Positions 28,459 through 36,722 of a stretch of 64,000 nucleotides of DNA are shown here, piece by piece (positions within the stretch are counted from its first letter, which is position 1; each line of letters starts with the position of its first letter). The translations under genes and the position numbers were made by a program. The DNA is from Clostridium vincentii (lineage in GTDB: Bacteria; Bacillota; Clostridia; Clostridiales; Clostridiaceae): assembly GCF_002995745.1 (NCBI RefSeq), contig NZ_PVXQ01000007.1:62001-126000 (forward strand), read 5' to 3'. The notes below the pieces were generated by a model that worked only from the letters and a program-made list of their open reading frames with translations, did no database searches and was not told the DNA's origin.

Positions 28459-29216
28459 TTAGAATCTAACTCCTTCCACAAGCTATCAAAATAGTTCTTA
28501 AATTCTGGCTCAGTTCTTCTTTCAAATGGAGTTGCCTCTTTATTTGAAAAGTTTATAGAGACATCACATTGCAAAGATCCAGGCCTTTTACTTAAGACTA
28601 ATATTCTATCAGATAGAGAGATTGCCTCACTTATATCATGGGTAACCATAATAGCTGTCTTGTTTTCTTTATTTATAATAGATTTAACATCATCACAGAC
28701 GGCAAGCCTAGTTTGATAATCTAATGCAGAAAAGGGTTCATCTAAAAATAGAACCTCAGGATTAAGTGCAAGGGTTCTAATTAATGCAACTCTTTGCCTC
28801 ATTCCACCTGATAGTTCTCTGGGATAATGATCTTTAAATTTTATTAGATCATAATCTTCAAGAAGTTTTTCTACTCTTTGGATATTAGTATCTGTCATAA
28901 GATTTTTAATTCTAAGACCAAGGGTAACATTTTCAAAAAGAGTATCCCATTCAAAAAGATGATCCTTTTGAAACATATAGCCAATTTTGTTAAGATTTTT
29001 ATGAATCTCAGCCCCTTTAAAAAGAATTTCTCCAGTAGAGGGTTCTAGTAGGCCGCACAATATATTTAAAAGCGTTGATTTTCCGCAACCAGAAGGGCCT
29101 AGGATACTAAGAAATTCACCTTCTTCGACTTTAAAGTTAATATCATCTAATGCTGGAGTTTCCCCCTTTAATGAGTGGTAATTTTTAGATATATTATTAA
29201 TATAGAGTAAATTCAT
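28455..29216 (-). CDS. ABC transporter ATP-binding protein, SsuB/TauB type
   Basis: The 253-residue ATPase has Walker A GPSGCGKST, Q-loop GYMFQKDHLFEWDTL, signature LSGGMRQRVAL, Walker B VLFLDEPFSALD and the switch histidine in VTHDISEA. It powers the adjacent permease. GGTGG precedes the start. A hairpin lies between it and the upstream binding-protein gene. Confidence 0.93.
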   Translation of the reverse strand: MNLLYINNISKNYHSLKGETPALDDINFKVEEGEFLSILGPSGCGKSTLLNILCGLLEPSTGEILFKGAEIHKNLNKIGYMFQKDHLFEWDTLFENVTLGLRIKNLMTDTNIQRVEKLLEDYDLIKFKDHYPRELSGGMRQRVALIRTLALNPEVLFLDEPFSALDYQTRLAVCDDVKSIINKENKTAIMVTHDISEAISLSDRILVLSKRPGSLQCDVSINFSNKEATPFERRTEPEFKNYFDSLWKELDSK

Positions 29217-29267
29217 TTTTTCACCACCTTATTTGATATGTACATTTAAGGAGAAATATAAATGTAG

Positions 29268-29290
29268 GGAAGCCCTAAATTTGGGCTTCC
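29268..29290 (-). terminator. Hairpin between binding-protein and ATPase genes
   Basis: GGAAGCCC/GGGCTTCC stem with a 7-base loop lies in the 89-base gap. It lacks a good T-tract on the minus strand, so it is more likely a partial terminator or mRNA-stabilising stem that keeps binding-protein message in excess. Confidence 0.55.
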
Positions 29291-29305
29291 ATCATTATTC
29301 TATAA

Positions 29306-30325
29306 TTATTTTTTTTCACTTATAACTTTTTCAGCAAATGAATTATTAACTATTTTGTCATATGAAGGTCTTGAAGGGATTAGAGCTGAATCATAAGATT
29401 GTATAACATCCATTAATTTATCTAAGTCTTCTTCTTGTAAGCTTGGAGTTTCTGCTAAAGCCTCAATTTCTTTATAATTGTCAATTACCTTAATCATAAT
29501 GTCCTTATCAGTACCTGGGAAAAATGAGATAATTGAGGTAGCTATTTCTTCACTTGAGTTAGCTTGAATCCATTGTTGTCCTTTGTATATAGCTCTTGTA
29601 AATTTCTCGATAGTTTCAGGATTTTCATCCATATAGGATTTACTTGAGAAAAAACAAGTATATGCAAGTTTGCCTGAAGATTCACCGATGGAAGCTACAA
29701 TAGATCCTCCGCCTTCAGCTTCTAGCATAGATGCAGTAGGTTCGAATAATGCAACATAATCAGATGAACCAGCTTTGAAAGCACCTGCAGTTGCTGTAAA
29801 ATCAATATTAGTAACCATTTCAACGTCTTGTTTAGGATTAATACCATGATTTTTCATAACATATTCAAGAGCCATTTCAGGAACACCACCAGGTCTGCCC
29901 CCTATTATTTTCTTACCCTTTAATGATTCCCAAGTAAAATCAGGTTGCTCAGTTTTAGAAACTAAGAAGGACCCATCTTTTTGAGTAAGTTGAGCAAAGA
30001 GTATAGGATAATCTTCACGCCCTTGATTGTTAATATAAATTACTTGTTCAGGTCCACAAAAGCCAATGTCTGCATTTTTGCTTAGGACAGTTTGCATAAC
30101 CTTATCTGCTCCTTGTGCTGTGCTAATTTGAACGCTTAAACCTTCTTCTTCAAAAAAACCTTGATTTATAGCAGCATACATTGGAGCATAAAATACAGAT
30201 CGAACTACTTCACTTAGACGAACTTCTTTTAATTCAGTATCAACTTTTTTTTCACAACCAACAAATGACATGGTGAATGTTAAAGTTGTTGCAAGTAAAA
30301 GAGCTAATTTGGATTTCTTATTCAT
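29306..30325 (-). CDS. ABC transporter substrate-binding lipoprotein, SsuA/THI5-like
   Basis: The 339-residue protein has a lipoprotein signal peptide with lipobox FVGC (cysteine at residue 24) and an NMT1/THI5-like periplasmic-binding fold: VFYAPMYAAINQGFFEEEGL, ADIGFCGPEQVIYIN and GKKIIGGRPGG. It delivers a small molecule, such as a thiamine-pyrimidine precursor, sulfonate or related compound, to the permease/ATPase pair downstream. The sequence does not identify the ligand and I see no thiamine (TPP) riboswitch in the leader. A good promoter lies 35 bases upstream of the start. Confidence 0.9.
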   Translation of the reverse strand: MNKKSKLALLLATTLTFTMSFVGCEKKVDTELKEVRLSEVVRSVFYAPMYAAINQGFFEEEGLSVQISTAQGADKVMQTVLSKNADIGFCGPEQVIYINNQGREDYPILFAQLTQKDGSFLVSKTEQPDFTWESLKGKKIIGGRPGGVPEMALEYVMKNHGINPKQDVEMVTNIDFTATAGAFKAGSSDYVALFEPTASMLEAEGGGSIVASIGESSGKLAYTCFFSSKSYMDENPETIEKFTRAIYKGQQWIQANSSEEIATSIISFFPGTDKDIMIKVIDNYKEIEALAETPSLQEEDLDKLMDVIQSYDSALIPSRPSYDKIVNNSFAEKVISEKK

Positions 30326-30354
30326 TCAGGTTGTCCTCTCCCATAAGTACTTAT

Positions 30355-30422
30355 GATTTATTGTATGATTTGTAATTGGAGAGTGTTAATTTATTTTAAT
30401 TTGGATAGGGTTATGACTATTA
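30355..30422. repeat. Copy 1 of a 68-bp dispersed repeat (promoter-bearing)
   Basis: This segment recurs at 33996-34063 with about eight differences, most of them transitions. On the minus strand this copy contains the promoter of the ABC importer operon. Confidence 0.75.
30360..30389 (-). promoter_or_regulatory. Sigma-A-type promoter of the ABC importer operon
   Basis: On the minus strand, TTAACA (complement of 30384-30389) and TACAAT (complement of 30360-30365) are separated by 18 bases, with the binding-protein start codon at 30325. The spacing and location support it as the operon promoter. Confidence 0.65.
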
Positions 30423-30477
30423 GAAAATTTAGATTGTTTTTTTTAGGGTAGGGGACTTAATTTAAAGAAAGATAATA

Positions 30478-30582
30478 TCAAGGGAGACCAAGGAGAGGTA
30501 TAATATTTCCACCAATATGAAGTACAAACCCCAGTAACCATAATATTACCAACACTCCTATTATCCACCGTAAAAATTCCAT
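30478..30582 (-). CDS. Small membrane protein resembling the lmo0937 family, shortened
   Basis: A 34-residue peptide: MEFLRW, then one hydrophobic segment with VLVILWLLGFVLHIGGNII, ending LLGLP. The sequence resembles the N-terminal part of the small lmo0937/DUF5670-type membrane proteins, which usually run to about 50 residues with a second hydrophobic helix. Just past the stop, a shifted frame reads LDIIFL, as the missing second helix would, so a frameshift may have shortened it. The start is the second of two close ATGs because GAGAG lies six bases before it. Function is unknown. Confidence 0.5.
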   Translation of the reverse strand: MEFLRWIIGVLVILWLLGFVLHIGGNIIPLLGLP

Positions 30583-30830
30583 ATGCATCTCTCGTTCCCT
30601 ATACTAAATTTCAATAAAAACCATTGATAGGTACAGTTATAATTAAATTATATTTTATAAAAATTCAGAATTTTTTACTGTTATATCATGTAAATAAATA
30701 TATTGCAACAAATTATGACAAATAATCTTATTCATTAAGTATTATCGAAAAGTGTTATAATATAATTGTATGAGTGATACTGTATAAAGAGAATATTCTT
30801 AATTTTCAGTAAAAACGGAGGGTGATTTTT

Positions 30831-31103
30831 ATGCTAGAAGAAAAAGTATTTACGATTCAAGAAGCTAAGAAAATAGGCGAAAATATAGGAATAAATTGGG
30901 ATAAATTTAACATAGAACAATTTAGAATGGGCATGGTAGTTGAGCTTGAGCATGGAAAAATAAATTCAAACACCAATGTCACAGATAATAATCCATTGGT
31001 TACAGGCAAAATTGCACTTGCACATTTGGAGGAATTTCCTGACTATTATACTAGACTTGAAAAAATGGAAAATGATGCAGAAAAATATTGGAAAAACAAA
31101 TAA
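30831..31103 (+). CDS. DUF5661 family protein
   Basis: A 90-residue soluble protein: FTIQEAKKIGENIGINWDKF, FRMGMVVELEHG and GKIALAHLEEFPDYYTRLEK. This pattern is what I know as DUF5661, found in many bacteria and some phages, with no known function. The ATG at 30831 follows GGAGGGTG; the GTG at 30822 lies inside that site. It is a single-gene unit with its own terminator. Confidence 0.75.
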   Translation: MLEEKVFTIQEAKKIGENIGINWDKFNIEQFRMGMVVELEHGKINSNTNVTDNNPLVTGKIALAHLEEFPDYYTRLEKMENDAEKYWKNK

Positions 31104-31136
31104 ACCTATATAATGAGCAGGAATCAGAGACAAGAT

Positions 31137-31182
31137 AATCCCAATACCTGATATAAATTCAAGGTATTGGGATTGCTTTTTT
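31137..31182 (+). terminator. Terminator after the DUF5661 gene
   Basis: A 13-bp perfect stem AATCCCAATACCT/AGGTATTGGGATT with a 12-base loop, followed by GCTTTTTTAT. Confidence 0.88.
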
Positions 31183-31473
31183 ATATCATTTAAAGTTCTT
31201 TATCATAGTTTAATGGCCCACTATAGCTCTAATTTAGAATTATAGCAATAAATCCTTCATCTATTTTAACCAAGAGGCTATCCAATGTGTAAGTATAAAT
31301 GACGAATAAATTCACATACCATATATTGGTATGTTTTTCTTGATAACAGGTCAACAATATAAAATTATTTGTCACAATATGTTGAGTTATAGTTGTTCAA
31401 GTGTTATGGTATAGAAAACATTCCGAATCTTTTTAAAATTTAGTTAATTATAAATTTAGGAGGCGGTAAAACA
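31183..31473. other. Intergenic region upstream of the imported hydrolase
   Basis: AT-rich sequence with no open frame I would support and no clear riboswitch or repeat. It probably holds the promoter for the gene at 31474, but I could not find a convincing -35/-10 pair. Confidence 0.5.
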
Positions 31474-32298
31474 ATGAACATTATTACTATGAAAGATGGT
31501 ACTCAAATTTATTACAAAGACTGGGGTACAGGACAGCCTGTTGTATTTAGTCACGGTTGGCCACTAAATTCTGATAGTTGGGAATCTCAAATGTTGTTCT
31601 TAGCCTCAAATGGCTATCGCTGTATTGCCCACGACCGTCGTGGTCATGGAAGATCAAGCCAACCCTTTAACGGTAACGATATGGATACTTATTCCGATGA
31701 CCTTTCTGAGCTAATCGAAACCCTAGACCTAAAGAATGTTATTTTAGTTGGGTTCTCTGCCGGTGGTGGTGAAGTAGCCCGCTATATAGGTAGACATGGA
31801 ACAAGTCGTGTGGCTAAGGCTGCTCTTATATCAGCTGTTCCACCACTTATGATAAAAACAGTAGCTAATCCACTTGGTTTAACTATTGATGTATTCGATG
31901 GGATCCGTGCTGGTTCCCTCGCAGACCGTTCCCAGTTCTACAAAGATCTTGCTAGTGGCCCATTCTTCGGAGCCAATAGGCCCGATTCCAAGGTATCACA
32001 CGGTATGATGGATTCGTTTTGGCTTCAGGGGATGCAAGCAGGTAGTAAAAATACATTTGATTGCATTAAGGCGTTCTCAGAAACAGACTTCACAGAAGAT
32101 CTTAAAAAATTTGACATACCAGTACTTATCATTCACGGTGACGACGACCAAATTGTGCCGATAGGTGCTGCGGCTCTTAGCTCATCAAAGCTAATAAAGA
32201 ACGCAACCCTAAAGATTTATAAGGGCGCACCCCATGGCGTAGCGTACACTCATAAAGACCAGCTTAATGAAGATTTACTATCATTCATTAAGCTGTAA
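31474..32298 (+). CDS. Alpha/beta hydrolase, arylesterase/non-heme haloperoxidase type, probably transferred
   Basis: A 274-residue hydrolase with the family features in order: [18 protein letters not shown] (oxyanion region), [13 protein letters not shown], the nucleophile serine in [18 protein letters not shown] (about residue 95), the acid in [10 protein letters not shown] and the histidine in [11 protein letters not shown]. These enzymes cleave esters and can also perform cofactor-free perhydrolysis. Its base and codon use (CGT, GCC, TCC, GAC codons; richer in G and C) differs plainly from its neighbours and suggests horizontal transfer. It lies just upstream of the rubredoxin-desulfoferrodoxin-rubrerythrin genes. 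Confidence 0.9.
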   Translation: MNIITMKDGTQIYYKDWGTGQPVVFSHGWPLNSDSWESQMLFLASNGYRCIAHDRRGHGRSSQPFNGNDMDTYSDDLSELIETLDLKNVILVGFSAGGGEVARYIGRHGTSRVAKAALISAVPPLMIKTVANPLGLTIDVFDGIRAGSLADRSQFYKDLASGPFFGANRPDSKVSHGMMDSFWLQGMQAGSKNTFDCIKAFSETDFTEDLKKFDIPVLIIHGDDDQIVPIGAAALSSSKLIKNATLKIYKGAPHGVAYTHKDQLNEDLLSFIKL

Positions 32299-32373
32299 GA
32301 TAGATTTTAGGGTAGTGGTATAAATACTATTAAGTCGTTTCGAATATTAAATAAATTTAAAGGAGATGTTTTT

Positions 32374-32535
32374 ATGGATATTTATGTTTGTTCAGTATGC
32401 GGTTACGAGTATGATCCAGCAATAGGAGATCCAGATGGAAACATAGCACCAGGTACTAAGTTTGAGGATATTCTGGAAGATTGGGTTTGCCCCGTATGTG
32501 GAGTTACAAAATCAGAGTTTAATAAGAAGCAATAA
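32374..32535 (+). CDS. Rubredoxin
   Basis: A 53-residue one-iron electron carrier with the two cysteine pairs in [12 protein letters not shown] and [13 protein letters not shown], and the conserved [11 protein letters not shown] and [11 protein letters not shown]. It is the likely electron donor for the desulfoferrodoxin and rubrerythrin encoded directly downstream, forming an oxygen/peroxide defence cluster. AAAGGAG precedes the ATG at 32374. It lies 75 bases after the hydrolase gene. Confidence 0.95.
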   Translation: MDIYVCSVCGYEYDPAIGDPDGNIAPGTKFEDILEDWVCPVCGVTKSEFNKKQ

Positions 32536-32599
32536 AGTTTCTTATAAATAATAAAATTAATATTTAATAATGAAGCAAAAAAATTTGGGAGGTATAATT

Positions 32600-32974
32600 A
32601 TGACTAAACTTAAAGAAATCTATAAATGTGAAATTTGCGGTAATATAATTGAGGTTATACATGAAAGTGTTGGGATTTTAGTTTGTTGTGGACAACCAAT
32701 GAAATTACAAGTTGAAAACACTGTGGATGCAGCAAAAGAAAAACATGTGCCCGTTGTTGAAAAAGTTAAAGGCGGAGTTCTTGTTAAAGTTGGTGCAATT
32801 GAACACCCAATGCTTGAAGCTCATTACATTGAATGGATAGAAATTCAAACTGCAAATAAAATATACAGAAAACATCTAAGTCCTGGAGAAAAACCTGAGG
32901 CTAAGTTTCTTGTAGAAGAAGAAGTTTTAAGTGTACGAGAATATTGTAATGTTCACGGATTATGGCAAGCATAG
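32600..32974 (+). CDS. dfx: Desulfoferrodoxin (superoxide reductase)
   Basis: The 124-residue protein reduces superoxide to hydrogen peroxide without making oxygen. The N-terminal desulforedoxin domain binds one iron with YKCEICGN and LVCCGQPM. The C-terminal superoxide reductase domain has the iron ligands in EKHVPVVEK, AIEHPMLEAHYIEWIE and REYCNVHGLW. The ATG at 32600 follows GGGAGG; an earlier in-frame ATG at 32570 does not. It lies between rubredoxin and rubrerythrin genes, which supply electrons and remove the peroxide. Confidence 0.95.
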   Translation: MTKLKEIYKCEICGNIIEVIHESVGILVCCGQPMKLQVENTVDAAKEKHVPVVEKVKGGVLVKVGAIEHPMLEAHYIEWIEIQTANKIYRKHLSPGEKPEAKFLVEEEVLSVREYCNVHGLWQA

Positions 32975-33030
32975 AATATTCTATTTAATTTGATTAAATA
33001 TAGATATAAAGTTTATGAGGAGGCTAAAAA

Positions 33031-33621
33031 TTGAGATGTTTAAAAGGAACAAAAACTTCCGAAAATCTTTTAAAATCATTTGCAGGAGAATCTCAAGCAA
33101 GAAATAGGTATACATATTATGCTTCAGTAGCTAAAAAAGAAGGATACATCCAAATGGGAAACATATTTACTGAAACAGCAGGTAATGAAAAAGAACATGC
33201 AGAAAGATTCTTTAAATTTTTAACTGACAGTGATTTAAATGGAGACCCAATTGTTATTAAAGAGGCTGGTTATCCTATTTACCTAGGAGCTACTAAGGAA
33301 AACCTATTAGCAGGAGCTGCTGGTGAGAATGAAGAGTGGACGACTTTATATCCTAATTTTGCAGAGGTGGCAGAAGATGAAGGTTTTATTGATATTGCAA
33401 ATGTATATAGAAAAATTTCTGAGGTTGAGAAAAGACATGAGATTAGATATAGAAAGCTAGCCAAAAACATTGAGGATGGTACTGTGTTTATTAAAAATGA
33501 AACAACTCTGTGGAAGTGCAGTAATTGTGGATTTATATTTGAAGGTAAATATGTGCCAGAAGTTTGTCCAGCATGTGATCACCCTAAAGGCTATTTTGAG
33601 ATATTTACAGAAAATTATTAA
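33031..33621 (+). CDS. rbr: Rubrerythrin
   Basis: The 196-residue protein reduces hydrogen peroxide using a diiron centre. The N-terminal ferritin-like domain has the ligands in FAGESQARNRY, NEKEHAERF, AEVAEDEGF and EVEKRHEIRY. The C-terminal rubredoxin domain has WKCSNCGFIF and VCPACDHPKGYF. The TTG start at 33031 follows GAGGAGGC by six bases. It completes the rubredoxin-dfx-rbr set; a terminator follows. Confidence 0.95.
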   Translation: MRCLKGTKTSENLLKSFAGESQARNRYTYYASVAKKEGYIQMGNIFTETAGNEKEHAERFFKFLTDSDLNGDPIVIKEAGYPIYLGATKENLLAGAAGENEEWTTLYPNFAEVAEDEGFIDIANVYRKISEVEKRHEIRYRKLAKNIEDGTVFIKNETTLWKCSNCGFIFEGKYVPEVCPACDHPKGYFEIFTENY

Positions 33622-33723
33622 AAATGTAATAAAAAAGCATCTACTGATAGGCAAACAGATTTACTAAATAATTAACACAGGGTATTTTAGGAGGCCACTG
33701 AAAAAGTGTCCTAATAGTATCTT

Positions 33724-33762
33724 CAAAAAGTCGTAGACTAAAATAGTCTGCGATTTTTTCTT
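33724..33762 (+). terminator. Terminator of the oxygen-defence cluster
   Basis: AAAAAGTCG-T-AGACT pairs with AGTCT-G-CGATTTTTT (one internal mismatch) and ends in T6. Confidence 0.8.
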
Positions 33763-34184
33763 GCACAGAAACACTGGAGGTACTGATTTTAGAATTTCTA
33801 AGAATTTATAGGTTAATATTGATGCACAAGATATATATCTATAATAGAAACATTAGTTTATATGTATAAATATTAAGATATATAGAATAAGAGATAGGGG
33901 ATTAACCCTAACTCTCAATTCTTATCAAAATACACCAATCTCTTCTAACTGTACATAAAGTTTATAGGAAAGCTTAAATTTATCACTAGCAAAGTGATTT
34001 ATTGTATGATTCGTAATTGTAGAGTGTTAATTTATTTTAATTTAGATGAGGTCATAATTAATTAAGTAGGATTTCAAAGAACTAGCAAACTATGTAAGCA
34101 AAAATCCTAGAGGGGATAGATTAGAGAAAATTATTGATAATATATAAAGAATATAATAAACTTTTATTAATTTTTTTTTGCCAA
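33763..34184. other. Gene-free stretch with degraded coding remnants
   Basis: No intact gene is seen. On the minus strand 33925-33990 reads as a C-terminal tail (KLYVQLEEIGVF, then stop) that lies directly downstream of the second promoter repeat. On the plus strand around 34075-34135 a short frame reads DFKELANYVSKNPRGDRLEK before a stop. Both look like ends of lost genes. The rest is AT-rich filler. Confidence 0.45.
33996..34063. repeat. Copy 2 of the 68-bp dispersed repeat
   Basis: About 88% identical by eye to 30355-30422, including the minus-strand TTAACA-18-TACAAT promoter. Only a short coding remnant lies downstream of it on the minus strand. Confidence 0.75.
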
Positions 34185-34467
34185 GAAGAGTTTTTAAGGC
34201 GTATTGGAAAATCAAGGGTTTCTGAAAATTTAATGTTAAAAGAAGGGCTTCTTATATAGTCTTAGCGAATTTAAAAGTAGACCTTCAATAGATGCGGATT
34301 ATTTACTTAAAAATCAATCTAATGATATTGAAAATATCAAAGAAATCATTTCGGAAATAGCATTGATTTCAAAGGAAGATGACTTTATAAAATTTGGAAT
34401 AAAGAGTTTAGAGCCAATAGCAGAACAAAGGGAATATAATGGAATTAGGGTAAATATGATAGGGTGA
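34185..34467 (+). pseudogene. Remnant of a nucleotidyltransferase AbiEii/AbiGii-type toxin
   Basis: The fragment reads EEFLRRIGKSRVSENLMLKE, then in a shifted frame LYSLSEFKSRPSIDADYLLK and further to GIRVNMIG before a TGA. FKSRP-x-IDADYL is the nucleotidyltransferase signature of AbiEii-family toxins. A one-base loss around 34245-34255 breaks the frame and the C-terminal two thirds are gone, replaced by an unrelated tail frame (VNIEEDEAFYIWKHEQ, ending at about 34544). No AbiEi antitoxin is present. Confidence 0.7.
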
Positions 34468-34565
34468 ATATAGAAGAAGATGAGGCATTTTATATATGGA
34501 AGCATGAACAGAAACAATATTTAAAGATAAAGGTTGATAAGTAGGTATATATATTACAAGCAGAC

Positions 34566-34600
34566 AAGACCAGCAAATTATTAATTGCTGGTCTTTATAT
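34566..34600 (+). terminator. Terminator in the remnant region
   Basis: An 11-bp perfect stem AAGACCAGCAA/TTGCTGGTCTT with an 8-base loop and a short T-rich tail. Confidence 0.75.
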
Positions 34601-34634
34601 TAGGATTAGATACAAAAAAATTAAAATTCAAGAA

Positions 34635-34988
34635 GATGATAATACAAATTTTGTATCTCAATGTGCATTTGCGGAAGAGATAAAATATCATGGAAAATGG
34701 CAACCAGAAATGAGAACTTGGCTAGTTGTAAAAGATTTTTATGATGATATGATTAGTAATGGATATGCGTCTGATGATGGTAGTGGATGTAAGCGTTCTA
34801 AATTAGGTGATATTATTCAGTTTTTCAGTAATGGTAAAAAAGATTGGACTCATTCTGCCATTTTAACAAAGTTGGATTCTACGGGAATGTATTATAGTGC
34901 ACATAGTAAGAATAGGTATGATTGGCCAACATGGCAGCCTATAATGAGTGGTAATTATACAGATAATAGGGTTATTAAATTTTGGTGA
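34635..34988 (+). pseudogene. Truncated amidase-domain (Amidase_6-like) remnant
   Basis: The frame reads DDNTNFVSQCAFAEEIKY, HGKWQPEMRTW, KLGDIIQFF, WTHSAILT and a C-terminal NYTDNRVIKFW. This matches the second half of Amidase_6-type domains, whose intact form has DCTNFVSQ. Here the expected catalytic cysteine position is asparagine (DDNTNF) and everything before it is missing; the frame has no start codon before the internal ATG at 34710. The histidine of WTHSAILT is kept. It is almost certainly not functional. Confidence 0.65.
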
Positions 34989-34995
34989 GGTGAAT

Positions 34996-35439
34996 ATGAG
35001 ACATATTAAAATTAAAGCTATAGTTTTGGTGGTGATTATTGCAATAATTACTATATTTAGTTATAGCTATTATAAAAAAGTGAACTTAACGCCTAAGGAA
35101 GTAATAGAAAAAAATTGTGATGCATATAATTCAAAAAATCTGATAAAGTTAAAATCTACATGGTCTAATAGATTATCCGGTGGAGTATTAATATTTGATG
35201 ATTCAGTAAATATAGAGATTTATAGTATAGAAGAAGATTTTAAATTAAAAGATGGTTATATGGAATATGGAAGGGGTTCTATAAATGGAATCAGTAAAGA
35301 TAATGTTAAAGCATATAAAGTCATTTATGAAGAAGTAAGTAATACAATTGATACTAATAGTGAAAAGTTATGGAAAGATATTATCTTAATAAAAAAAGGG
35401 AATAGAAGTCCTTGGTTAATCGATGATATTGGAGTATGA
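34996..35439 (+). CDS. Membrane-anchored or exported hypothetical protein (DUF4829-like)
   Basis: A 147-residue protein with an N-terminal hydrophobic segment (residues 6-24) and a small extracellular domain containing LTPKEVIEKNCDAYNSKNL, IEIYSIEEDF and SPWLIDDIGV. The layout, with a helix of the form KxVIEKxxxAxNxKN followed by a strand-rich cone, resembles the NTF2-like DUF4829 proteins; this is a weak family call. The ATG at 34996 follows GAGGTG. The same frame stays open for 22 codons after the stop (LLVCDNCGEIQDSNDF), probably a coding remnant. Confidence 0.6.
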   Translation: MRHIKIKAIVLVVIIAIITIFSYSYYKKVNLTPKEVIEKNCDAYNSKNLIKLKSTWSNRLSGGVLIFDDSVNIEIYSIEEDFKLKDGYMEYGRGSINGISKDNVKAYKVIYEEVSNTIDTNSEKLWKDIILIKKGNRSPWLIDDIGV

Positions 35440-35589
35440 CTTTTAGTATGTGATAATTGTGGAGAGATACAAGATAGTAATGATTTTACAGTAGAGGAAA
35501 GTGAATAGTAAAATAAAGATAATTCTAATTATTTAGAAACTAAACCATATCAAAGTAGAAGAACCCTTAAATTGGTGTTTTTCTCCTGG

Positions 35590-35645
35590 GACAGGCTAAA
35601 AAAGGGAAGGCAGGACAAGCATCTAAAGTGCTTACCATGCCTTCA
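35590..35645 (+). other. Structured leader upstream of the CAAX protease gene
   Basis: GAAGGCA (about 35605) can pair with TGCCTTC (about 35637), with an inner AAGCA/TGCTT stem. The fold lies 45-95 bases upstream of the next gene. There is no T-tract, so it is a leader structure or old terminator; no riboswitch class fits. Confidence 0.35.
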
Positions 35646-35686
35646 CACAATAAATCTACAAATTTTAAATAGGGGAGAAAAATAAA

Positions 35687-36331
35687 ATGGTTAAGAAAAA
35701 ATCTATAGGAGTTATTATTGTTACAATAATTATATTTATGATTGCATTTATAGCAGGAGTTGCATTCCCTAAATTCTCAGGAATGACAATGCCAATAATA
35801 TATTATTTAACTCTAATGTTTGTTATTGTATTTGTAGTAAAGAAGTATGAAGGCAAAAAGCTGAATAGTGTAGGATTATATTCTAATAACTTAATAAAAC
35901 AAATTGGTATTGGCATTGGAATTTTTTTAGTTTTAAGTTTATTTACTATAGCTCCATTACTAGCAGGAGTTAGTATTCAAGAGGTTCTTAATTTCAAACC
36001 TAAAAATCTTGGCGTATTAATATTTTTTATATTCTTTGACATCTTTTGTGTTGGATTTGGTGAGGAACTTGTATTTAGGGGATATTTTTTTAAAAGATTA
36101 AATGAAATATTCAATTCTAAAGTGTGGGGAATTGCAATTTCTTCAATTTTATTTGGATTATTTCATTATCCAACCAATCATGATATAGTACAAGTTATTA
36201 CTGCAATCTTCTTTGGAGTATTTATGTCATTATGTACATTGAAAATTAAAAATTGTGGATTGATTTCATTAGCAATAGCTCACGGATTAACAGATGCATT
36301 TGTAATATTTTTAGGATATTTTCTCCTATAA
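35687..36331 (+). CDS. CPBP-family intramembrane metalloprotease (CAAX/Abi type)
   Basis: A 214-residue membrane protein with about seven hydrophobic segments and all three CPBP motifs: EELVFRGYFFKRL (catalytic glutamates), LFHYPTNHD (histidine) and AHGLTDAF (second histidine/asparagine position, here HGLTD). Relatives process prenylated or small peptides and some give bacteriocin immunity. Substrate unknown. The frame continues after the stop as KRSYLLVSEIEEYDLDKI and on to 36423, probably the tail of another lost gene. Confidence 0.88.
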   Translation: MVKKKSIGVIIVTIIIFMIAFIAGVAFPKFSGMTMPIIYYLTLMFVIVFVVKKYEGKKLNSVGLYSNNLIKQIGIGIGIFLVLSLFTIAPLLAGVSIQEVLNFKPKNLGVLIFFIFFDIFCVGFGEELVFRGYFFKRLNEIFNSKVWGIAISSILFGLFHYPTNHDIVQVITAIFFGVFMSLCTLKIKNCGLISLAIAHGLTDAFVIFLGYFLL

Positions 36332-36439
36332 AATAAAAGAAGCTATTTATTAGTATCTGAGATAGAGGAGTATGACTTGGATAAAATAGTACACTCTTTA
36401 GAAACAGAATTTAATAAATAATAAAGGAAATAACATAGA

Positions 36440-36468
36440 GCATCTATCAAATGGTAGGTGCTTTTCTT
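36440..36468 (+). terminator. Terminator-like hairpin
   Basis: GCATCTATC pairs with GGTAGGTGC using two G-T pairs around an AAAT loop, followed by TTTTCTT. Confidence 0.6.
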
Positions 36469-36499
36469 ATGACTATTTTTAGAAGGGAGCGTGATTCCT

Positions 36500-36685
36500 A
36501 TGAAAATTCTATCTGGAATATTCAAGTCGAGAGACAAGCTTAACACAGACAACACAGCAGGTAACGGACATCAATTTTTATTCGGTGGATCCACTTCCGG
36601 CAAAGTGATGTATTGTACTAATGCTGGAATTCATAATTTCGCCAATATTTTTGTTTATGGTGGCGCTGAGATAGTAAATATTTAG
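36500..36685 (+). pseudogene. N-terminal fragment of a phage portal protein
   Basis: The first 35 residues (MKILSGIFKSRDKLNT, TAGNGHQFLFGGSTSGK) match the usual start of siphophage portal proteins, including the FFGSSTSGK-like segment. After that the frame switches to unrelated sequence (MYCTNAGIHNFANIF) and stops at 36685, where a real portal protein continues for about 400 residues. GAAGGG precedes the ATG at 36500. It is a leftover of an excised or deleted prophage. Confidence 0.65.
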
Positions 36686-36722
36686 TGATATCTTTATATG
36701 TACACTAAAAACGAAATGATTT

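Noticed and set aside
33457-33667. Alternative frames over the rubrerythrin C-terminus
   Set aside because: Both are shadows of the rubrerythrin gene, whose zinc/iron-binding motif is unmistakable.
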